Assembly (NCBI GenBank): GCA_966112615.1
Contig: CBHWDO010000014.1
Location: 38,011-102,010, forward strand
Source: Flavitalea sp966112615
GTDB taxonomy: Bacteria; Bacteroidota; Bacteroidia; Chitinophagales; Chitinophagaceae
Direction of reading: 5' to 3'
Length of the DNA stretch: 64,000 bases
Of this stretch, positions 57,586-64,000 are shown in pieces. The notes under the pieces were generated by a model that saw nothing but the letters and a program-made list of their open reading frames with translations, ran no database searches and had not been told where the DNA came from. The stretch's first letter is position 1; every line of letters starts with the position of its first letter. The position numbers and the translations under genes are program-made.

Positions 57586-58218
57586 TTACAATACTTTATC
57601 AAGGGCAGACTTCCAGACATCGTAACCTGCACGGTTCATGTGAAGTTTGTCCTGGATATAGATATCTTTAAAAGAACCATCGCTGTTAAGCATCAAAGAG
57701 AATACATCCACATAGGATGTATTTTTTTGTTTTGAGAGATAATCTTTGATCAGGCTGTTTGCTTCTTTAACTACCGGTAAATATTTCTCCCTGCTTGGAC
57801 TTGGTTTGATTGAAACAAAGATCAACGGTACATCCTTCTGGTGTGCCCTGATCATTCCGAAGAGGATTCTGAATCGATCGAAAACCTGCGCCGCTGTTGC
57901 ATCCTGGGCTATATCATTCTCACCCGCATAGATCACAATTTTGGATGCTTTATATGGGTAAATGATATCGTCGGCATATTGAATAACATCAAGCAGGTTT
58001 GATCCGCCGAACCCACGGTTGATGATACGATGCTTCGGAAAATCCTGCTGTACATCTTTCCACATCCTGAAGGAAGAACTTCCCACAAAAAGGATAGACC
58101 CTGGTTTTGGTTTCGATATAGAGTCCTGTTTCTTAAAAGCTGCTATTTCTTCTGCAAATGGCTGCTGTTGTGCAATGGAGAACAGAGGCAGAAGAAGGAA
58201 TAATAAAATGTATTTCAT
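57586..58218 (-). CDS. SGNH/GDSL hydrolase family protein
   Basis: 210 residues with a signal peptide (about 1-16). Block I is ILFVGSSSFRMW with the nucleophile S47 or S48; block II is RGFGGSNLLDV (G72), block III YAGENDIAQD (N101) and block V DKLHMNRAGY (Asp, His near 190-193), so the whole catalytic set is present. These enzymes are esterases, often removing acetyl groups from polysaccharides. The next gene downstream in transcription order belongs to the other strand; the one upstream, 13 bp away, is a glucoamylase-family gene, so de-esterification of the same glycan is plausible. Confidence 0.88.
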   Translation of the reverse strand: MKYILLFLLLPLFSIAQQQPFAEEIAAFKKQDSISKPKPGSILFVGSSSFRMWKDVQQDFPKHRIINRGFGGSNLLDVIQYADDIIYPYKASKIVIYAGENDIAQDATAAQVFDRFRILFGMIRAHQKDVPLIFVSIKPSPSREKYLPVVKEANSLIKDYLSKQKNTSYVDVFSLMLNSDGSFKDIYIQDKLHMNRAGYDVWKSALDKVL

Positions 58219-58231
58219 GTTGAATGTTTTT

Positions 58232-59599
58232 CTACGGGCGTTCAGCCTTGGTAAAACCTAACTTTTTCAAACCTTCCTGTACTTCAGGGCAGCTCATAAA
58301 TAGTTTCCACATCAGGCCGGTTCTATAATTCTCGATCATTACAATGATAGGCCCCTGGTCGATGGCAAGATGCGATTTTGCATACCATCCTTTCGATTCA
58401 TTGAAAGCATCTACAAATCCATATTCACTCCAGATCTTATCTCCATGATCAAGATAGAAATGTCGCAATGCCTTCATGCTTTTTTCAGGGGTGTATGGAA
58501 ATGCGGATAATGCAGCTGTTGGAGTGATCACTCCCAAATCATTATCTGGTGAATGAGCATTGTATCCTTCATGGTTGTCGCTTGCAGTCAATCCCCAGCA
58601 CTGATCACTATATCCTTTGAAATTATTCGGATTGCGTACACAGTGTTCATAATTGATCAGTGTGTGGTTTACATTCTGCTCCCAGTAATTTGCATACTGA
58701 TCTTTCAATCCTCTAGGATCCAATCCAAGGAAAGAATAATGCGAGAAAAATAATGGACCACCATAATCAAATCCTAACGGAAGTTTGATGCCATAATATT
58801 CTTTTCCATTTTTAAAATAATTACTGTTGGCCCATCCACGATGATAAGCATTTGGATGAATAGGATAAGTGGGCGATGAAGCACCAAGCACATAAGCGAT
58901 CAGGCATTCATTCCATCCACGGATCTCGTGATTCATAGCCCAACCCTGGTTTGGACTCCAATGCCAGAACAACACACTGCTATTATCTTTTGTATACCAG
59001 TTCCAGTCTGCCTCGGTCCAGGTCCAGTTAATTTTGTTTCTTAACTCATTCTCTTTTGGATTATCTCCATTGAAGTATTGACGGGCACACAATAATCCCT
59101 GGAATAGAAATGCACTCTCCACCACATCTCCCCCATCATCTCTCCTGCTGAAAGGAATGGTCTTACCTGTTGCACCATTTAGCCAGTGCGGGAATATTCC
59201 ATGATAGTGATCTGATTTCCTAAGAAAGTTCACCATCTTCAACAACCTCTCAACAGCCTGTTCCCTTGTGATCCACTTTCTGTCTGCAGCCACAATTATA
59301 GACATGATTCCGAAACCTGTACCACCGGTGGTTACCACTTCTTCACCATAGTCGAAAGCGATATTGCTGCGCTCTCTCGACAAGCCAGAAACCGGGTGTG
59401 CGAAATCCCAAAAATACCTGAAGGTCTGCTTTTGCACCAGGTCGAGCAGTTCTTCATCGCTGATATTCCTGTTGATGGTAAGATCAACTGAAGGTTTTGA
59501 AGATGTTTCTTTTTTTGCTGATTTTTTCTGAGCAAATGAACTTGAAGAAAAAGAAAGAATGCTGATACAAAGCAGGGCTTTAACAGCATTCTTATACAT
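58232..59599 (-). CDS. Glucoamylase family protein (PF10091), soluble
   Basis: 455 residues from the ATG at 59599; four more codons are open upstream but the chosen start gives the better signal peptide (to about residue 24, SSSFAQKK). The domain starts at DEELLDLVQKQTFRYFWDFAHP. FPHWLNGATGKTIPFSRRDDGGDVVESA near 145-172, HWSPNQGWAMNHEIRGWNE and AIDQGPIIVMIENYRTGLMWKLF are family marks. The Asp/Glu-rich RRDDGGDVVE segment probably holds acidic active-site residues. It is a paralogue of the next gene upstream and likely cleaves glucans or cyclic beta-glucans in the periplasm. Confidence 0.88.
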   Translation of the reverse strand: MYKNAVKALLCISILSFSSSSFAQKKSAKKETSSKPSVDLTINRNISDEELLDLVQKQTFRYFWDFAHPVSGLSRERSNIAFDYGEEVVTTGGTGFGIMSIIVAADRKWITREQAVERLLKMVNFLRKSDHYHGIFPHWLNGATGKTIPFSRRDDGGDVVESAFLFQGLLCARQYFNGDNPKENELRNKINWTWTEADWNWYTKDNSSVLFWHWSPNQGWAMNHEIRGWNECLIAYVLGASSPTYPIHPNAYHRGWANSNYFKNGKEYYGIKLPLGFDYGGPLFFSHYSFLGLDPRGLKDQYANYWEQNVNHTLINYEHCVRNPNNFKGYSDQCWGLTASDNHEGYNAHSPDNDLGVITPTAALSAFPYTPEKSMKALRHFYLDHGDKIWSEYGFVDAFNESKGWYAKSHLAIDQGPIIVMIENYRTGLMWKLFMSCPEVQEGLKKLGFTKAERP

Positions 59600-59628
59600 T
59601 AAGTAATGCATTCCTGGAAAATTTAAGC

Positions 59629-61281
59629 CTACAATTTAGGACTTTGAAATCCAAGTTTTGTCATTCCGGTTTTAATTTCAGGCGCACTCATAAAAAGATC
59701 CCATAATAACTGGCTTCTGTAATTTTCAATCATCACAATAATTGGCCCCTGGTCAATGGCCAGGAATGAATCAGCAAACCATGGTTCATGCAAACTAAAT
59801 GCATCAATGAAACCATAATTCTTGAAAAGCTTATCACCAAGAGTATAATAATAAAATCTCAATGCATTCATTGATTCAGTTGGCATATATGGCATGGATG
59901 CAATTGCCGCTGTAGGAGAGATTACACCATTATCATTTGTCGGAGAATGCGCATCATACCCTTTATACGGATCATCGCTTGCAGTCAGTCCCCAAACATT
60001 TTGACTATACCCGTAAAACTTATCATAATTGAATCTACAATGTTCATAATTGATCCTTGTATGTGCTGTATTCTGCTCCATATAGTCTGCATATTGATCC
60101 TTCAAACCTCTCGGATCAATTGTCAGGAAAGAATAATGCGCCAGGAATAAGGGTCCACCCGCATCCGGACCTAATGGAAGGGTCACCCCGGAAAATTTCT
60201 TATTATTTTTCATGGCACCATTCCTGGCCCAGCCCTGCTCATACACTTCTTTGGTAATGGAGTAATCTTTTGAAGAAGCAGCGAGAACATAGGTGATCAG
60301 GGCTTCATTCCATCCGGATATTGGAACGTTCATGATAAACCCTCCATTCGGACTGTAATGCCAGTATAATTTATTTTGGCCATTTTGGAAAAAGCTCCAT
60401 TCAACCCTATTCCATAAAAAGTTTATATCATCTCTCAATGTTTGTTCAGATCCGGCCTGGTTAAAATATTGACGCGCAGTGATCAGTCCCTGCATTAATA
60501 ACGATGTTTCAACCAGGTCGGCGCCATCGTCTTTTGCGCTGAAAGGAATGACTGCGCCTGTATTTCCATTCATCCAATGAGAAAATGCACCATGAAAATG
60601 CGGAGCAGTTTTAAGAAAAGAAACGATCTTCTGAACTCTTTGAAGGCCCTCCTCTCTTGTTATAAATCCACGGTGAATACCAGTCAAAATAGACAGCACA
60701 CCAAAACCCGTTCCGCCTGTTGTTACAAGATCGCCTGAAGTATTTCTTTCTCTTGCCATGCCACTTACAGGATGGCCAAAATCCCAAAAATATTTGAAAT
60801 GCTGTTTTTGAATGATCGTCAACAACTCATCATCAGATACACGTGTAAATTTATCAGAAGAATCAATATGTGTTACGAATGTATATTTAAACTCGGTACC
60901 TAATTTCTTCTCATTTTTTGACAAGAGATTGGAAGAGATCTTTAAAGTATATTTTGAAATTGGATTCAGTGAAACTTTTGGAGTGATATTTAAAATTGTA
61001 TCTGCCCCCTGTAATAAAATATTCAATGGGACTGCTGAATTATTTACATCAGTAAGTGTTACCTGTCCTTCTGCACTACCTGTTTTCACCGGAGCAGTAA
61101 AAGAAATTTTAAATGTTGGGGTGAATGAAATTCCATGCGTGTGATATGCTGTTGAAATGTCTTCAGATGTTGATGAACCTATTTTAAATGTTTCGTTGGG
61201 CGGGGTTACAATTTCAGGCTCTGAATCTTTCTTTGAACAGGATGCAATCACAACAAACAGTAATACTGCCAGGTATCTCAT
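59629..61281 (-). CDS. Glucoamylase family lipoprotein with Big_5-like domain
   Basis: 550 residues from the ATG at 61281 (MRYLAVLLFVVIASC, lipobox Cys15). The open frame to 61437 would cross the divergent promoter region and is rejected. Residues about 35-140 form a bacterial Ig-like (Big_5) domain: SFTPTFKISFTAP and LNPISKYTLKIS. From about 150 on it repeats the whole glucoamylase-family domain of the preceding gene (YFWDFGHPVSGMARER; GAVIPFSAKDDGADLVETS; AIDQGPIIVMIENYRSQLLWDLF). So one copy is surface- or membrane-anchored and one is soluble. The two genes are 29 bp apart and surely one operon. Confidence 0.88.
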   Translation of the reverse strand: MRYLAVLLFVVIASCSKKDSEPEIVTPPNETFKIGSSTSEDISTAYHTHGISFTPTFKISFTAPVKTGSAEGQVTLTDVNNSAVPLNILLQGADTILNITPKVSLNPISKYTLKISSNLLSKNEKKLGTEFKYTFVTHIDSSDKFTRVSDDELLTIIQKQHFKYFWDFGHPVSGMARERNTSGDLVTTGGTGFGVLSILTGIHRGFITREEGLQRVQKIVSFLKTAPHFHGAFSHWMNGNTGAVIPFSAKDDGADLVETSLLMQGLITARQYFNQAGSEQTLRDDINFLWNRVEWSFFQNGQNKLYWHYSPNGGFIMNVPISGWNEALITYVLAASSKDYSITKEVYEQGWARNGAMKNNKKFSGVTLPLGPDAGGPLFLAHYSFLTIDPRGLKDQYADYMEQNTAHTRINYEHCRFNYDKFYGYSQNVWGLTASDDPYKGYDAHSPTNDNGVISPTAAIASMPYMPTESMNALRFYYYTLGDKLFKNYGFIDAFSLHEPWFADSFLAIDQGPIIVMIENYRSQLLWDLFMSAPEIKTGMTKLGFQSPKL

Positions 61282-61411
61282 ACAATAAATTATGGTACAA
61301 AATATACAGAACCCGCTAAACTGAAAACATAAATAAGTTAAAGAATTGCAACCTTCGCTGGAATTTTTGACGGTTGTTGATTTATCTTTATATACCATCA
61401 ACCTAACTGCA

Positions 61412-62803
61412 ATGGACGTAGAGATACTCTCCCGCATTCAGTTCGCATTCACCATCGCGTTTCATTACATCTATCCACCATTAAGTATTGGATTAGGATT
61501 GATCCTTGTGATCATGGAAGGATTATACCTGAAGACAGGCAATAAGATCTATGAAGACATGACACGCTTCTGGATCCGGATCTTCGCCCTGATCTTTGGA
61601 TTAGGTGTTGCGACTGGCATCATCATGGAATTTGAATTCGGAACAAACTGGGCAACCTATTCAAGATATGTAGGTGATATTTTCGGAAGTGCACTTGCTG
61701 CAGAAGGCATCTTTGCATTCGCACTGGAAAGTGGGTTCCTGGGAATATTGTTGTTTGGATGGAACCGTGTGAGTTCCAAAGTGCATTTCTTTTCTACGAT
61801 CATGGTGTTCCTTGGTTCCATGTTCAGCGCTGTATGGATCGTTGTAGCCAACAGCTGGCAGCAAACACCCGCGGGATACCATATTGTTGGAGAAGGGATG
61901 AATGCCAGAGCAGAGATCACTGATTTCTGGGCGATGGTATTCAACCCATCGAGTATGGACAGGCTCTGGCATGTATGGATCGGAGCTTTCCTTGCAGGAG
62001 CATTCCTGGTGCTGAGTGTGAATGCTTATTATATCATCAGGAATAAACACCTGCAGATCGCGAAACCTTCATTTAAAATTGCCCTTGCAGTAGCAACTGT
62101 TTTTTCTTTAGCCCAATTATTTACCGGTCATAGGAGCGCTGATGTTGTTGCTAAATATCAACCAGCAAAACTTGCTGCACTGGAAGGACATTTTGATAGC
62201 AGTGCTAAAGCTGATATGTATTTATTGGGATGGGTTGATAAGGAAAAGCAACAGACCTATGGGCTGAAAGTGCCGGGAGGATTGAGTTTCCTGATACACC
62301 AGGATTTCACTAAACCTGTCACAGGATTGAATGCATTTGCAGAAGGAGAAAAACCAACACAGGTTAACAGCATTTTCCAATTCTATCATATTATGGTTGC
62401 GATCGGGATGGCATTGATTGCATTGACATTATTTGCCTGTATTCAATGGCGAAGAGGAAATCTTTTTCAGCAGCGATGGCTGATGATCGTATTCTGTTAT
62501 GCAGTGTTATTGCCGCAGATCGCCAACCAATGCGGATGGTTTGCAGCAGAGATGGGAAGACAGCCATGGGTTGTTTATGGATTATTAAAAACATCAGATG
62601 CCTTATCGAAGAATGTGAAGGCGGAACAGGTAATGATCTCATTGATATTATTCACACTGGTGTATGCGATGCTGTTTGTTTTATTTCTGTACTTATTGAA
62701 TAAGAAGATCAAACATGGGCCTGAATTGCATCTCGAACCACTGGATGCGGAACAGGAGCAATACAGCAAACGAAAAGGAACAGTTGGCCCTTCCATGCAT
62801 TGA
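61412..62803 (+). CDS. cydA: Cytochrome bd quinol oxidase subunit I
   Basis: Oxidises quinol and reduces oxygen at high affinity without pumping. 463 residues from the ATG at 61412 (MDVEILSRIQFAF); earlier codons to 61346 are unrelated. H18 in FTIAFHYIYPP is the expected heme b595 ligand. The conserved GRQPWVVYGLLKT near 385-397 and the quinol-side segments TQVNSIFQFYHIMVAIG near 320-336 are present. At 463 residues it has a short Q-loop, unlike the longer E. coli protein. It gives a second terminal oxidase next to the ACIII-aa3 system. cydB follows after a heptad array. Confidence 0.94.
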   Translation: MDVEILSRIQFAFTIAFHYIYPPLSIGLGLILVIMEGLYLKTGNKIYEDMTRFWIRIFALIFGLGVATGIIMEFEFGTNWATYSRYVGDIFGSALAAEGIFAFALESGFLGILLFGWNRVSSKVHFFSTIMVFLGSMFSAVWIVVANSWQQTPAGYHIVGEGMNARAEITDFWAMVFNPSSMDRLWHVWIGAFLAGAFLVLSVNAYYIIRNKHLQIAKPSFKIALAVATVFSLAQLFTGHRSADVVAKYQPAKLAALEGHFDSSAKADMYLLGWVDKEKQQTYGLKVPGGLSFLIHQDFTKPVTGLNAFAEGEKPTQVNSIFQFYHIMVAIGMALIALTLFACIQWRRGNLFQQRWLMIVFCYAVLLPQIANQCGWFAAEMGRQPWVVYGLLKTSDALSKNVKAEQVMISLILFTLVYAMLFVLFLYLLNKKIKHGPELHLEPLDAEQEQYSKRKGTVGPSMH

Positions 62804-62810
62804 TTTTTTT

Positions 62811-62838
62811 CCGATTCCCGATTACCGATTACCGATTT
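62811..62838 (+). repeat. CCGATTA heptad array between cydA and cydB
   Basis: Four 7-bp units: CCGATTC, CCGATTA, CCGATTA, CCGATTT, following a T-run. It occupies most of the 47-bp spacer and ends 12 bp before the cydB ATG. Confidence 0.7.
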
Positions 62839-62850
62839 AAAATAAACTCC

Positions 62851-63879
62851 ATGTTCCTCGGACTTGACTACAACACACTTTGGTTCCTCGTATTCGGAGG
62901 AGTGATCAGCGGATATGCGATCCTGGATGGCTTTGATCTTGGGGCCGGTGCATTGCATTTGTTTCTAAAAAAAGAACAAAGCAGGAGAATTGCGCTCAAT
63001 GCGATCGGACCGGTATGGGATGGGAATGAAGTATGGCTGGTGATTGCGGGGGGTGCTTTGTTTGCAGGGTTTCCTGTTGCCTATGCGGCAGTGTTTTCTG
63101 CTTTTTATTTACCGGTGATGGTGTTTTTGATAGGATTGATCTGGAGAGCCGTGGCGATTGAATTCAGGAGCAAGGAACCGGGAAGTCGTTGGAGATGGAC
63201 CTGGGATGTAGTGTACACTTTTGCATCGGTGACTGTAACGCTTTCATTGGGATTGATGCTTGGAAATGTTGCGCTGGGGTTGCCGTTGAATGAGAACAAG
63301 GAATTCACAGGGTCGGTGTTTTATTTCTTCAATCCATTCAGCATATTGGTGGCCATCACTACGCTGGCGCTTTTTATGATGCATGGCGCCATATACCTGG
63401 CGATGAAAACGGAGAACAGGTTATTTACCAAACTCACGATCCTCGCAAAGAACTTTACGATCTTTTTCCTGGTAGCATTCGGTCTCACCACACTATACAC
63501 GCTGTTGTACATCCCGCATATGAGCGACAGGATCCGGTCGAACCCCAGTCTTTTTCTCTTTGCGGTGATCATGTTCCTGGCAATTGCCAATATTCCCAGG
63601 CAGTTGAATAAGCGGAATTATGGCTGGGCGTTCATCAGTTCAGCAGTAACTATTGCGGCCCTGTTGGTGGCGGTAGCCATTGAAGTTTTTCCCAACCTGG
63701 TTTACGACAGTGCGAACCCGGCAAACAGCATTACGATCCACAATGCGGCTTCTTCGCAGAAGACCATGCGGATCCTGCTGAACATCGCCCTGATCGGGAC
63801 CCCATTGGTGGCGATGTACACTGGTTTTGTATTCTGGACCTTTAAGGGGAAGGTAAAGCTTGACGAGATGAGTTATTGA
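62851..63879 (+). CDS. cydB: Cytochrome bd quinol oxidase subunit II
   Basis: 342 residues from the ATG at 62851; the frame runs back to 62800 through the heptad array, which encodes nothing like the family. LDYNTLWFLVFGGVISGYAILDGFDLGAG at the N-terminus (quoted by segments: LWFLVFGG, AILDGFDLGAG) and NAIGPVWDGNEVWLV near 49-63 are the hallmarks of CydB. About eight or nine helices. It completes the bd oxidase with cydA. A tRNA gene follows after 44 bp with its own promoter box. No CydX-like small gene is seen. Confidence 0.94.
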   Translation: MFLGLDYNTLWFLVFGGVISGYAILDGFDLGAGALHLFLKKEQSRRIALNAIGPVWDGNEVWLVIAGGALFAGFPVAYAAVFSAFYLPVMVFLIGLIWRAVAIEFRSKEPGSRWRWTWDVVYTFASVTVTLSLGLMLGNVALGLPLNENKEFTGSVFYFFNPFSILVAITTLALFMMHGAIYLAMKTENRLFTKLTILAKNFTIFFLVAFGLTTLYTLLYIPHMSDRIRSNPSLFLFAVIMFLAIANIPRQLNKRNYGWAFISSAVTIAALLVAVAIEVFPNLVYDSANPANSITIHNAASSQKTMRILLNIALIGTPLVAMYTGFVFWTFKGKVKLDEMSY

Positions 63880-63897
63880 TGTATGGAAGAATTGCCT

Positions 63898-63905
63898 TAG
63901 TTTTG
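63898..63905 (+). promoter_or_regulatory. -7 promoter box for the tRNA gene
   Basis: TAGTTTTG, an exact TAnnTTTG match, with TTGA 18 bp upstream (63876-63879) as a possible -33 box. It lies 18 bp before the tRNA 5' end, the right distance for a short 5' leader. Confidence 0.55.
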
Positions 63906-63923
63906 CCGTCCTGATTTTCAGGA

Positions 63924-63997
63924 GGACCCTTAGCTCAGTCGGTTAGAGCATCTGACTCATAATCAGAGGGTCGCTGGTTCGAGCCCGGCAGGGTCCA
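63924..63997 (+). tRNA. tRNA with CAT anticodon (elongator Met or lysidine-type Ile2)
   Basis: 74 nt with acceptor stem GGACCCT/AGGGTCC, D-stem GCTC/GAGC, anticodon stem TCTGA/TCAGA with loop CTCATAA, and T-stem GCTGG/CCGGC around TTCGAGC. CCA is not encoded; the genome continues CAA. The G1-C72 pair and lack of three G-C pairs in the anticodon stem exclude initiator tRNA. The acceptor and variable regions look like E. coli tRNA-Ile2 (CCCTTAGCTCAGT and GGTCGCTGGTTC), so a lysidine-modified Ile tRNA is as likely as elongator Met. Confidence 0.9.
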
Positions 63998-64000
63998 CAA

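Noticed and set aside
61346..61411. N-terminal extension of CydA
   Set aside because: Starts at TTG and is unlike CydA; the family N-terminus begins at the ATG at 61412.

Overview
The window comes from a Bacteroidota chromosome, most likely a member of the Chitinophagaceae or a near relative; this is inferred from gene content, not from a search. The evidence is an alternative complex III (actA-F) joined to an aa3 oxidase cluster, the futalosine menaquinone enzyme MqnC, tandem DUF2911 proteins, PepSY-like secreted proteins, DUF5522 and DUF4197 proteins, weak Shine-Dalgarno sites, and -7 boxes of the Bacteroidota type TAnnTTTG. There is no prophage, insertion sequence or CRISPR array. Nearly all genes are ordinary core or envelope genes.

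Layout. 1-5,100: end of tatC, rpiB, a secreted Arg/Asp-rich heptad-repeat protein, an LtaS-like phosphoglycerol transferase, a deoxyhypusine-synthase-like protein that lacks the expected catalytic lysine, and a small secreted PepSY-like protein. 5,300-16,700: AcpH-like phosphodiesterase, two DUF2911 proteins translationally coupled to asnB, a second PepSY-like protein, a transsulfuration enzyme with a TIGR02757 protein, a fatty-acid hydroxylase, a coupled FAA hydrolase and flavin reductase, a DUF4197 lipoprotein and lysS. 16,700-21,100: SDR enzyme, a 586-bp gap holding a candidate small RNA, Mn catalase with a DsbA-like protein, trmB, DUF5522 and an alkyltransferase-like protein.

21,175-37,014 is one minus-strand respiratory block, read in the order actA-actB-actC-actD-actE-actF-coxB-coxA-ctaB-two subunit III genes-coxD-sco-DUF420. 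It encodes menaquinol:cytochrome c oxidoreductase, the oxidase that receives its electrons, heme O synthase and a copper chaperone. MqnC at 51-52 kb belongs to the pathway for its quinone. cydAB at the end of the window supplies a second, bd-type quinol oxidase.

37,400-46,400: a CarboxypepD_reg-like protein, purN, a sugar isomerase-like protein, a large PQQ-type dehydrogenase fused to cytochrome c, a TetR regulator with a 28-bp palindrome in its divergent promoter, a class-C beta-lactamase-fold hydrolase and a D-aminoacylase. 46,450-64,000: a 1456-residue orphan hybrid histidine kinase, mqnC, a retropepsin-PDZ protease, an active/inactive M16 peptidase pair, a small membrane protein, an AlkP-superfamily enzyme, an SGNH hydrolase, two glucoamylase-family proteins, cydAB and a CAT-anticodon tRNA.

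The most unusual signal lies between genes. Three elements of about 155-180 bp (14.16, 38.10 and 50.87 kb) and one simpler hairpin (21.09 kb) are built from GGGCTGA/TCAGCCC boxes nested in mirror order. Short side hairpins sit between the boxes; their sequences differ between copies but stay self-complementary. They sit at gene 3' ends and in two cases supply a neighbour's stop codon. A second group consists of intergenic arrays with a period of 7 bp at five places.
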